A stretch of DNA of 64,000 bases, from NCBI GenBank assembly GCA_026874595.1, contig CM049320.1, positions 298,001 through 362,000 of the forward strand. Reading direction: 5' to 3'. The notes beneath the pieces were generated by a model, which saw only the letters and a program-made list of their open reading frames with translations, was not told where the DNA came from and ran no database searches. A program made the translations under genes and the position numbers. Of the stretch, positions 9,641-18,042 are shown in pieces (positions within the stretch are counted from its first letter, which is position 1; every line of letters starts with the position of its first letter). Source of the DNA: Sipunculus nudus (Eukaryota; Annelida; Sipuncula; Golfingiida; Sipunculidae).

Positions 9641-9710
9641 CACATTCCTTGTTTTTGTTTCGTGTCCCTTTTATTACAAAAGTGTCATAATGTCCGGGTC
9701 TGATGTGAAA

Positions 9711-9830
9711 GTCCCAGTGGCGTAACGGGCTAATTCAAACTTTCCTACCTGGACCAATAGTTTGTACTTGCAGTTCCGGCAAGGTTAAGTTCGGATCCGG
9801 GTTCGAATCCCGGCGGTGACATTCACTTTT
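9711..9830 (+). ncRNA. tRNA-like Pol III transcription unit
   Basis: A good A box (TGGCGTAACGGG, 9718-9729), a perfect B box (GGTTCGAATCC, 9800-9810) inside a complete T arm (CCGGG stem, 9797-9813), and a TTTT terminator (9827-9830) are present. The 3' acceptor strand CGGTGAC (9814-9820) pairs with GTCCCAG at 9711-9717 at five of seven positions. The A-to-B distance (about 80 bases) is too long for an intronless tRNA, the D stem does not form, and the best anticodon-like arm (CTTGC/GCAAG, 7-base loop, near 9767-9783) lacks the usual U33. It is therefore not a canonical tRNA. It could be a viral tRNA-like RNA (murine gammaherpesvirus 68 makes such RNAs), a SINE head, or a decayed intron-containing tRNA. 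Confidence 0.6.
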
Positions 9831-9956
9831 GTCTCATATATATTTCATATATGTGTGTGTCGGTTGAAATTAATGTTTATGAGGTAAATATACAAAACAT
9901 CCCTCACGTATCTGCAAGATCAACAACAGATATTTCGTGGTGTTACGATTATGTAT

Positions 9957-9965
9957 ATAATATAT

Positions 9966-9999
<34 letters not shown>
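9957..9999. repeat. (TA)n microsatellite
   Basis: An almost pure TA run lies just downstream of the Pol III unit. It has no coding value. Confidence 0.9.
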
Positions 10000-10002
<3 letters not shown>

Positions 10003-10055
10003 ATTGTGTTCAGATGAAAACAGATAAGACGACCCGGGACGAACCCGAGTTCGCA

Positions 10056-10845
10056 TGACTCATCAATACGTGTTATCCAACCGTCACTTCCTGTCGTCTG
10101 ACCCCATGTGACCCGGCACTTCCGTTCACGACCCTTCACACTTCCTCACTTCCGGTCCAACACTACCGCACGTACCCGCACCGGAAGTCCCATTTACTCA
10201 ATGGTTAAGCGTGACCCCAAAGCGTGACCCCGATCACGACTGCCGGATGTAAAGCAGACTTCCGGTACATGCGCTGTCAGCTCATTGGTCATATCAGGCC
10301 ACGTGGTGTGCATTCAGTCCGCTCATTGGTCAGGTCTCATTCACAACAATCAAACACGCGCAGTTCACGTGGTCTATTGCATCATCCCCGACCCATTCGT
10401 CCACACATTTCAAACCTGTTTTTAAACCTTTTTCTCTCACGTTTTCTTCCGGATTTGCATCATATCCCACTTTACTCACATAACTGAACAATTATGCAAG
10501 ATTTCACCATCATCGCCCTATTAACATCACTGCAACAACTCATTTAAATCCTGAAGCAGTGCACAACCGGAAGTACTATACTACCGGAAGTTGGGCACAC
10601 CCGCACCCGGCACCTCGACCCTCGACGCTTCGCCATGAATAAATTAGTGTGTGCGATTTTGGGCCCGCGTGCCGGGGAGGGTGGTGCATATGTGTGAGCG
10701 ATGATAAGGGTGGTTGATTTTTTACCCCCCCCCCCCCCCGGTAAAAATTTTCAAGATGGTGGATGGATGTATGTGTAAGGAGAGCGTTGATTGGCTAGAG
10801 GGATGTAAGAAGGGATTTGATTGGTTATGCAGTGGAGTGACGTCA
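10056..10845. promoter_or_regulatory. Dense enhancer-like cluster of host factor sites
   Basis: The stretch has an AP-1 site TGACTCA (10056-10062). ETS sites CCGGAAGT/ACTTCCGG lie at 10148, 10181, 10258, 10567 and 10584, with weaker ACTTCC(G/T) copies near 10086, 10118 and 10140. CCAAT boxes (ATTGG) lie at 10284, 10325, 10790 and 10820, and E-boxes CACGTG at 10300 and 10366. A YY1-like CAAGATGG is near 10752, and a full CRE is at 10838-10845. The cluster sits between the divergent minus-strand gene A and the plus-strand promoter at 10936, so it may serve both. Site density is far above the rest of the window and resembles immediate-early control regions of nuclear DNA viruses or a CpG-type housekeeping promoter. 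A C-run lies near 10727-10738. Confidence 0.6.
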
Positions 10846-10935
10846 CAGTAAGCGGAAACCAACGGGGATGTGAAATAACGATGTATGTGTATCCGGCGAA
10901 AAGGAAGGGGGGTGGTTTGTTTGAAACGGTGTGTG

Positions 10936-10988
10936 TGACGTCACAGGAGAAATAAGGTATATAAGGAGGTAGTTTTGAGTAAAGTCAG
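10936..10988 (+). promoter_or_regulatory. CRE + TATA core promoter of the unique segment
   Basis: CRE TGACGTCA (10936-10943) and TATA box TATATAAGG (10958-10966) have the same 22-base offset as the arm promoter at 2220-2250. The predicted start is near 10988. A small hairpin (AGTCA/TGACT) lies at about 10983-11003. It would drive the stem-loop array and, by splicing, the helical genes downstream. A candidate donor (CCG followed by GTAGGT) lies at 11183. Confidence 0.7.
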
Positions 10989-11227
10989 ACTTTGGTTTTG
11001 ACTGGCAACAGTTGTAACTACAGTACGATCATTGTGGATAAATAGCAGTCGTTGAAGCAGAAGCCGACCGTGTACCGCAGAGTTGAGAAGAGTTTACAGC
11101 GTTTGTGATTTTGTGAAGGTCTTGGCCGATAAACAAAACTCGTTGATACATCTTTGAAGACCGTGCAAGTCCAACAATACCGGTAGGTGTATTTTGTAAT
11201 TGGTGTTGTTTTTGAGAAATGATGTCA

Positions 11228-11737
11228 CACCCACTGGCCAGTAAGGTAGGCCGGGGGTGAATTTTTATGTTTAGGGAGTGAATTTTTAGTTTGTATTTGA
11301 GGGGCCCCAGTAACGAAGGGTCCCTAATATTTGGTTGTTGGCAGTACCAGAAAAAAACAAAATGTGACCAGTAACGAAGGTCATTGGGCGGTGGGGATGG
11401 ATGAGGTGGGGGGGGGGTGTTATGTTTTTTTTTTTTTTTAGAAACTTAGGACACCCACTGGCCAGTAAGGTAGGCCTGGGTTACATTTATTTTTTTGGTT
11501 TGTTTAGGAGCATCAGTTGTACATCGGGGGCCAGTAACGAAGGCCCCCTGGATGTTAACAAAAAAAAAACAAAAAAATAAAATAAACTTACCTGACCCTT
11601 TATGTAGGTAAGTTTATTATTATTTTTATTTTGTGTATGGTTGTGTACACAACGGACTGACATCACTTTAAAACCCAGATGCGCAGGAGTTAGATAAAAG
11701 CCATGTTTATACGACCTGACCAGTAAACAAGGTCGGG
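11228..11737 (+). ncRNA. Array of AGTAA-loop stem-loops
   Basis: Seven stem-loops lie in 510 bases, most with a nine-base loop AGTAACGAA, AGTAAGGTA or AGTAAACAA closed by CC/GG. Positions are 11228-11259 (CACCC and CTGGCC stems), 11300-11325, 11365-11383, 11454-11480, 11521-11555, 11581-11618 (12-bp perfect stem, different loop) and 11715-11737. The 11521 member pairs ACATC and GGGGGCC with GGCCCCC and GATGT. Stem sequences differ completely between members while loop and pairing stay, including G-T wobbles at 11235 and 11717. That is the pattern expected for selected RNA structure. The array lies 240 bases downstream of the CRE+TATA promoter and upstream of gene 12423, in what would be a leader or intron. 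Function unknown. Confidence 0.7.
11581..11618 (+). promoter_or_regulatory. Splice-donor sequence locked in a 12-bp hairpin
   Basis: The 3' strand of the stem contains TAGGTAAGT (11605-11613), a strong 5' splice site. The 5' strand contains ACTTACCTG (11586-11594), the same nine bases as the 5' end of U1 snRNA as commonly known. In RNA the donor would be paired internally and hidden from U1. On the opposite strand the same nine bases form a donor. Confidence 0.45.
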
Positions 11738-12422
11738 TGACGTGTTTTCCTCTGATAAAAAACTATCAAACCCCTCCCCCCATCCATCCAACTCGGAGCG
11801 GTTCGGTTTTTGCCACACACGTGACACAGACTAACCGTAACGACGATTAAGTAATGTTGTGACATAGAAACGGGAAGAGAATTTGTATTTTTTTTAACCA
11901 TAAACAAAAAAAATAACAGACACGCGGACCTTTTAACCAAAAATGTCGAGCAAAAAGGTATTGCAAGAGTTTTGGTTTTTTCCTGAAGGACAATGAGAAA
12001 CACTATAATTCTGTAACTGATTAAACATGAGTAGGTAATTACTATGAGCCAAAAAAAAATGTATTTAGGATATAATAAAAAAAAGGTTATGAAGCAGAGC
12101 GCCACTTTGCGTGACACCTTGCATGAATGTAATATGTAACCTTGTCACGGATATCAGTCCCTTCACGTTTATTGTAGAACATGACCTCGTTAGTTAGTAA
12201 ACAAGTACAACGGAAAAAAAACGACATTTCGACACACGACCAATCACAAATGTCGATTGAGGAAAGAGGAGGAAGGAAGGTGGGGAGGGGGGAGGTTATT
12301 TTTAATATTTTTGTTTGGTTCATCAAAGTATAACCCTAAACAACACAGAAAAAGTCCTATAGCGAAAAAGCTGTTTGTTATAAGACGTTGTTATAAGACG
12401 TCCTTGTGACTTACAGAACAAG
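11738..12422. other. Leader region before helical gene 1
   Basis: No gene is seen. A 12-base direct repeat (GTTATAAGACGT at 12377 and 12390) precedes a 3' splice site TTACAG (12411-12416), six bases before ATG 12423. Several A and T homopolymers occur, and a G/A-rich patch lies near 12256-12294. Confidence 0.4.
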
Positions 12423-12905
12423 ATGGAGCACTTCGAACGTGAAATGGAGGCGTTGGTAAATGTGCAAGGCCAGGCCATACTTCGCTACGTTCAAAATGTT
12501 AAATCGTCGTCGCCTGAGACGTATTTCGCAATGCAAGACGACGACGAATATTTCGATCAGTTAGAAAGTGAACTAGTGCACAAGTACGAAATGTTTATGC
12601 ACATCCCCAGTACAGAACTGGACAGACGTATTACAGAAGAAAAGAAAACGGAAGAAACGGTGCGCGTTGCTTCCAATGTTCTGCTCCTGGCGGACGCTGT
12701 TGATGAAATTGTCATGCGCTGCCACGATACATACCGAGATATAGTGAAAATGTACCGCGCTGAGGCGCCACCGGCCGCAACCAGGAGCCACCACATCCGT
12801 GCGTGTGCCCTTCTAACGACCCATTTGAGAATTGCTGCCAGGGAAGCATATGTGGGATTACTGCGCCGGGTTGCCATTAAGAAGATCAAACAAGACGAAC
12901 AATAA
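12423..12905 (+). CDS. Small helical protein 1 of a three-gene tandem family
   Basis: An intact 160-residue frame starts with ATG in good context (AAGATGG), right after a 3' splice site. It is predicted to be nearly all alpha-helical: an amphipathic N-terminal helix, an acidic DDDEYF segment (about residues 40-44), a charged EEKKTEET stretch, then long helices rich in Ala, Val and Leu, and a basic C-terminus (KKIKQ). There is no signal peptide or membrane segment. The pattern of a phenylalanine/acidic segment, then a TE-x-T-x-x-A heptad helix, is shared with the genes at 13496 and 14936, so the three look like tandem duplicates. The stop overlaps AATAAA (12901-12906). Function is unknown; small helical bundles in viruses can be apoptosis or signalling modulators, but nothing diagnostic is visible. 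Confidence 0.7.
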   Translation: MEHFEREMEALVNVQGQAILRYVQNVKSSSPETYFAMQDDDEYFDQLESELVHKYEMFMHIPSTELDRRITEEKKTEETVRVASNVLLLADAVDEIVMRCHDTYRDIVKMYRAEAPPAATRSHHIRACALLTTHLRIAAREAYVGLLRRVAIKKIKQDEQ

Positions 12906-12906
12906 A
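12901..12906 (+). terminator. AATAAA overlapping the stop codon
   Basis: AATAAA contains the TAA stop of helical gene 1. The same compact arrangement occurs in the Cys-rich gene of both arms. Confidence 0.65.
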
Positions 12907-13495
12907 CTTTTATTTTACAACATCTGTAACTTTTTTGGCCCTTATATTGTGATATATTACATGCCCGACGCTAGTTTGTGGTGTCCAGAACTGGACAGGT
13001 ATCTGTACGGGTAAACAAAAATAAAACAAAAATTCGAAAGGACAGCAGATAAATATATGTGGAATACAATTCCATATCGTAAATATACGTTTATTTACAG
13101 ATATATATATGTAATGGATATCTTTTTTCCCCAAGTACAGGGGTGACGATTGTGTTTTGTAAATATATTATACATATTGTAAATATGGTTTTTAGGTCGA
13201 GTCATATACCTGGTCAATTTTTTTTTATGCAATCACGACCAGGGAAAATTTATGTAATTAAATATGTCAGGAATAAAACATCTCTTAGTAACGTAATAAC
13301 TGCTTTATCGTGTCTGTTAACACACAAAAAAGAGAGGTGATGCATGTCAAGATGACGTGAAAGGTTATGCGTGGTGTACAAACATATGGAGATATGTTAA
13401 GACCTGTCCTCCCTTTATGCTTTCGATAATTATTTGTAACGTAAACATACAGACCGACACAAAAAATAGTCCTTTCTGCTCGTTTGCTGTCCAAC
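12906..13495. other. Intergenic spacer between helical genes 1 and 2
   Basis: No gene is supported. A variant of the arm hairpin (GTCC, loop AGAACT, GGAC) lies at 12983-12996. A weak 3' splice-like site (CATACAG) ends near 13452, 44 bases before the next ATG. Confidence 0.45.
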
Positions 13496-13852
13496 ATGGA
13501 TCCAAACATGTCAAAAGAATTAGACTATGCATTGCTGGTAGATATTCCAGCTAAAACCCGTGAGTTAAATGACTATATTACGTCGTTCCTGTCCACACCA
13601 GACAGATTTTTCGTTGACAGCGACAGGGTGTTTCAGCTGACTCTGAAAGCACTCGTCGACGAAGACTGGTGGTGGAACTCGCGGATTCTCAAAGGACTTA
13701 TGTTAGCGAAAAAGATATGTTTACAAAAGCGGTGCCCGACGGAACAGACATTAATTGCCGTGCGAATGGCGAAACAGTTTATAGAATGGTTGAAGGATGC
13801 CTATGACGTAACACTCAAACATACGGCAGACGCATACACGCAAGTTGTGTAG
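13496..13852 (+). CDS. Small helical protein 2 of the tandem family
   Basis: An intact frame of 118 residues starts at ATG 13496 (MDPNM); the upstream in-frame codons lack ATG. Visible features are an N-terminal helix, an FFVDSD segment near residue 40, a tryptophan-rich turn (DEDWWWN), a helix with AKKICL, and a C-terminal helix (TEQTLIAVRMAKQF). The FF..D..F segment and the A-K-x-CL helix align with gene 3 (FFAAKDRKF and ARKVCL), and the TEQT helix aligns with gene 1. There is no signal peptide, membrane helix or Cys cluster. Function unknown. Confidence 0.65.
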   Translation: MDPNMSKELDYALLVDIPAKTRELNDYITSFLSTPDRFFVDSDRVFQLTLKALVDEDWWWNSRILKGLMLAKKICLQKRCPTEQTLIAVRMAKQFIEWLKDAYDVTLKHTADAYTQVV

Positions 13853-14935
13853 CACTACCAAAGCCACAATCGGTTTTAAAGGCCCTGTGCGGAAGAAGCA
13901 CCACCAGAACAAGCAATCCGTAGCCTCGTTTCAGTTTCTGCTTTGGAAACACAGGCAAGATTTGGCTTTCCAGCTGGGACAGTTTAACAACGATGGCTTG
14001 CACACACAAGTGACAAACGCGGACAGCAGCTCGTCTAAATAAGTCGGAATACGCGCACTGTAGGTCCCATCATCAACGTGTCCCAGTGTAAATCTTCAGT
14101 CTGTTAACGAAAGGTGGCGTCCAGTATGGGATACACACGCACGGACGGACGGACGAATATGATTGGCTTTGAAAAGAGCTCTGTTTCAGTACAGAAACGG
14201 ATGTGGGATTTAAACTGAGTTCGTTAAATCTCACTGTCGCTGTGTAACTCCTCTGCATTTGTGACACCAATATATTCTGTTAAACACGTACACACGGACA
14301 ATCTCCAAATCCTCTTTTTGTTTCCATAATGTTTATACACACAAGTGTATAGTAACGTATTTTAAACGGCTTCGCATACCATATATCTTGCCAAATTGAA
14401 AACATTTGGTTACATCAATTCGTAATTGTGAATTACAGGAATAATGTAGAGTGTTACATTTGATAACCCGTGTAATTGTTTGAGCCATGGGAGAATGTAC
14501 AGATAACATAACAACACTTTCACGACTGTATTTGAATCTCATGTGATAAATGTGTCGTAGTTACACGTCAGTTGTTGATTGGTCTGTGGGTGAAACAAAG
14601 CAAATGTGTTGATTACGTGATGTGAAGCTGTGCAAGCAGCTGAGTGGTGGTGGAACCAGTCTGAGGACAAGATGATGCGGGCGGACATGATACATGAGAA
14701 AATACCAGAAACAGCAAACATGTACGTCTACTGTCTGCCGTAGAGGAGTACAGGGGGGTATTATTGCAGCAGCAGCAGCAACGTCGCATCAGAAGATACA
14801 TGAAGACGTCCGGCACAGAGGGATTCACCGAAGAATACATAAAGATGAACTAAATATGTACAAATGGACAGATCGGCTGTGGTTGGGTGACACTTGTTTC
14901 TTTGTTTGTATTACAGAAACCCGTCATCCAAACCA
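13853..14935. other. Intergenic spacer before helical gene 3
   Basis: No gene is supported; open frames here lack features. A degenerate arm-type motif (GGCGTCCAGTATGGGAT) lies near 14114-14130. A (GCA)n run near 14764-14781 resembles that at 2308. A 3' splice site (TTGTATTACAG) ends at 14916, using the same TTACAGAA as the site before gene 1. Confidence 0.4.
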
Positions 14936-15440
14936 ATGGAACCAGATTTAGTTTACCACTTTGAGGAGAAGGCGTGCGGAGAAATAAAAACGTGGATGGC
15001 ACAGTTGCAGAGGCACATCTGGAATTACAGACACGACAATAACTCTTTTTTCGCCGCGAAGGACAGGAAGTTCGTGCCATGAGATCGACTATTGGATGAG
15101 GACATGCACCATTGGGCTGGAACGAGCAAGAAAAGTGTGTTTGGAAACGGGGCACACGACAGAACGGTCCAATGCGGCGTATCAACTGGCTCTCATAATG
15201 GTGAAATTCTTTGAGAAAATAAGCACAGACGATATACCTGAAATATACAAAAGATACAGACACGCGTTGCAGCTGTACGAAGCGCACAGTATGTTCGGAA
15301 AGAGGACCTACGCCAGGCACCGCGACAGGTTTTCTTCAATAGGAGACCTGAACCTGATGCTGATCTCGAACATTCTACAACTGCAGATGGAACTATACTA
15401 TTTTGATTCTTCCGGTTTCTTTAGAAAATCAAATATCTAA
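14936..15440 (+). pseudogene. Small helical protein 3, frameshifted, spans the repeat junction
   Basis: ATG 14936 follows a splice-acceptor-like site by 19 bases. The first 48 codons (MEPDLVYHF...FFAAKDRKFVP) end at a TGA (15080-15082). The family pattern continues one base out of frame from about 15084 (YW, then ARKVCL, then a TTERSNAAYQLA helix) to the stop at 15440. A single frameshift near 15080 explains this, so the gene is probably dead in this copy, unless a short intron lies there. Everything from 15308 on lies inside the right inverted-repeat arm and is duplicated as a fragment at 3234-3366. A minus-strand transcript from the promoter at 16455-16427 would run antisense over this gene. 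Confidence 0.6.
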
Positions 15441-15659
15441 CGTGAAACCGCGGGAGCCCTACTGTACAGATGTATATATTTGTGGATTTTCCTATAACCG
15501 AAATAGACTTTTTTTTAAGTTTATGTTCTTTTCCACACAGATACCCGAACACTACTGTACTGCAGCAGAAGATAGAAGTAACACCAAACTGCAAAAGGTA
15601 ATTCAATCTTATTTTTTTTTTCCAAAATGTTTTCGCCGACATCATGTAAATGGTTTACC

Positions 15660-16293
15660 CAGTGTACAGGTACACACTAACGGACCGACCCAACCGCTCG
15701 TTCTGTTCCAATTCTGAGACGTCCGTGCCAGTACAGGCACGGATTCAAAACACTTGAGGTCTTTGTCGTGTACATCCGGAAAACGATAATCCATTTTTTG
15801 TGCGAACTGTAGATGGCGTCAAGTACAGGACTCGCACACTAACAGATAGACGGAAGTGCTGAGCGCTTTTCCACTTTAAAATCGTCCGTCCCAGTACAGG
15901 CACGGAAAAACTTCGTGTAATGTCTCGTTAGGTGAATCCCAAAAAGGATAATCCAGCTTTCTGCGTTGGCCCAATGTGTCGTCCAGTACAGGACACACAC
16001 TAACAGTCTGACGGAAACGCTCGGTCCTTTTCCCCCCGTTTTGTAAGCGTCCGTACCAGTACAGGTACAGATTCGACAATTGATGTGTGGTCGAGTAAAT
16101 CTGAAAACGAAATTCCAGTTTATGGTGAACTCCAATGTGGCGTCCAGTACAGGACACGTACACTCACTAACAAAAGCGCTCTGTATGATCACCTTATATA
16201 GACGTCCGTACCAGTACAGGTACGGAAACTGATTTACGTAATAAAACCTACTCAGATATTCCACGAACCTAAATGTGGCGTCCAGTACAGGAC
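15660..16293 (-). ncRNA. Array of TGTACT-loop hairpins, right arm
   Basis: This is the mirror of 2382-3020. The member at 15723-15742 is a perfect 7-bp stem (CCGTGCC, loop, GGCACGG). Its left-arm partner has T for C in the 3' strand, giving a G-T wobble. The degenerate A member near 15811-15831 is changed differently from its left partner. One long open frame (15839-16318) exists here but is stopped in the left arm. Transcription from 16427 would proceed leftward toward the unique segment. Confidence 0.65.
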
Positions 16294-16426
16294 ACAGACA
16301 AAATATTGCCAAGTCCATATCCGTTTTTCGCTCTGGTTATGGTATCGTTCCGTGCTGCTGCTGCTGCTCACGTTGGCCCGTTTGGTCTCTCCAATGAGAC
16401 CAATTGCACTATTGCCAAACGTCTCC

Positions 16427-16455
16427 TTATATACATAATTCCACCTGTGACGTCA
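16427..16455 (-). promoter_or_regulatory. CRE + TATA core promoter, right arm
   Basis: This is the mirror of 2220-2250. CRE is at 16448-16455 and TATA (TTATATA on plus) at 16427-16433. It drives minus-strand transcription through the hairpin array and, if extended, antisense to helical gene 3. Confidence 0.75.
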
Positions 16456-16784
16456 TCCTATAAGACTCCATCACCTGCATCTGGTAGATACACAGTGTGT
16501 TTCCGGAATGTATATTCAACATAGTATATATATATATATGTATATTATGTCTTTTTCGATATTGATAATACGTTAAGCATGTTGGCTAGGTACCAGTGAT
16601 TCTGCATTGGATGTACCATATGTTCCTATAGAAGCACCCGTTCATGGCTCCTGTACTACAGGCACAATATTATATGTTTGATGTTCATGTTGCCTTGTCC
16701 ATGTTGCTTTATATTGTTTATGTAATTGTATATGTACCAGTATTCACTTGTTGTTGTAATACATGTAATACATGTTACAGTCAT

Positions 16785-17057
16785 GGGGGGGGGGGGGGCG
16801 CCTCGGTGACGGGACCGGTATACAACATTTGTAACAGTAACAGTCGGTGCAAATTATGTTTCTAGGAGTTAATACATGTCCCATGGCAATATGTGTGCAT
16901 GTAAATCTTTCGTACCATGTACATAACAGAACAGACAGCAGATACGATAAACACTGCGTTTCTGTTTATATGTATCATGAGGTGGGACCTGCATCAGATG
17001 CATCAGTTGTGCAAGGCATCCCGGGTCTAGTTGCGTCCTGCCCCCCCCCCCCCCCCC
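16785..17057. repeat. Paired homopolymer tracts, right arm
   Basis: G14 (16785-16798) and C17 (17041-17057), the latter followed by TTC and a T6A6 stretch. These are mirrors of the left-arm tracts, with different lengths. Confidence 0.7.
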
Positions 17058-17171
17058 TTCTTTTTTAAAAAATGATTTTACACTCTCTCCAAGTACAAGG
17101 GGAGATGTATTTCGCTCGGTCAGTTAGCGTTGCGCTGACAGTAAAGGTGGATTTTGCGCTCGTTTCAACCA

Positions 17172-17825
17172 ATGATGCTGAGGAAAAAGACGAAAGTAAA
17201 ACCTGTGTACAATCCTAAACCACTGTACACAATGACAAAGGAATACATATGCGAGCGGTACAACCCGCAGATATTTTGGTTGACCGTGCCGGACATAATA
17301 TTAGACGAGTTGATAGAAACAGCTTCGACGACTCAATTTTGCAGGAAGTGCAACGCTAAGTGCACCGGCGAGGAACTCATACGCGACATGTGCAAGGAGC
17401 CTTCCGTGCTGAGGTGTACAAAGTGTAAGCGCATAACGAGAGATATGCGTTTGCACGCGTCGTTTCACCGAGACGTCGACCACAAACAATATAAGACAAT
17501 ATCCGAGTGGCCCGACATGATTTGCTGGGTGCAGAGAGGTGCCCTTTACGTGTCCAGGTATTGGGGACCGACCCGGCCTCACGAGATCATACAGCAGCTA
17601 AGGTGCCGTGGAGACTTGCCCGACAAATCATTGGACGTGAACAGACTTGTCGAACAGGGGAACTGTGTTTGTGCAACTGTACCTTGGCAGATTGGTGTTT
17701 ATGAGGCATTTACAGATGAGGGTAGGAGTGCACGAAGGAGGGTGACATGTCGACGGCGTCCGAAAGTTCATTTCGGTGAAAGGGAGATAAGGCGCGCCAG
17801 ATTACGCGTTAACCCTTTACAATAA
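17172..17825 (+). CDS. Cys-rich zinc-ribbon-like protein, right-arm copy
   Basis: Intact 217-codon twin of 858-1511. It differs at three residues: Ser for Pro before the second Cys pair, Arg for Trp in QQLRC, and Phe for Ile in YEAF. Both Cys pairs and the basic tail are kept. The start is the first ATG of a tandem ATGATG. The stop overlaps AATAAA at 17821-17826. Retention of a full frame in both arms, while neighbours are broken, suggests either recent duplication or lasting constraint. Family not recognised. Confidence 0.75.
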   Translation: MMLRKKTKVKPVYNPKPLYTMTKEYICERYNPQIFWLTVPDIILDELIETASTTQFCRKCNAKCTGEELIRDMCKEPSVLRCTKCKRITRDMRLHASFHRDVDHKQYKTISEWPDMICWVQRGALYVSRYWGPTRPHEIIQQLRCRGDLPDKSLDVNRLVEQGNCVCATVPWQIGVYEAFTDEGRSARRRVTCRRRPKVHFGEREIRRARLRVNPLQ

Positions 17826-17826
17826 A
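17821..17826 (+). terminator. AATAAA overlapping the stop codon, right arm
   Basis: AATAAA includes the TAA stop of the Cys-rich gene, the mirror of 857-862. Confidence 0.7.
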
Positions 17827-17903
17827 CATTTCTTTGGAATAGGGGTGCCGCGTGTATATATTTTGTAAAATGAAGAACCATATGTGGTACGAGCAGCAAC
17901 TGT

Positions 17904-18042
17904 ATGAATATGTGTTATAACCATATTTGGAAAGGTGACGATGGAAAATTGAATGAAGACATTTTGTACTGTTTTTTTTTTAGAGCAGAGATTACACAGG
18001 ATAAAAACACGAAAACAAGACCGACCGCAGACACCCCCTGAG
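17904..18042 (+). pseudogene. Candidate first exon, right arm, frame-shifted at T10
   Basis: This is the mirror of 642-773, with ATG at 17904/17910 and a consensus donor at 18042/18043. The T tract is one base longer (T10), which moves the frame to a TGA just before the donor. If T10 plus AG acts as a 3' splice site the effect disappears. Weak coding evidence. Confidence 0.3.

Noticed and set aside
9711-9821. A normal cellular tRNA gene
   Set aside because: The B box and T arm are good, but the D stem is absent, the acceptor has two mismatches, and no valid anticodon loop with U33 fits. It is kept only as a tRNA-like unit.
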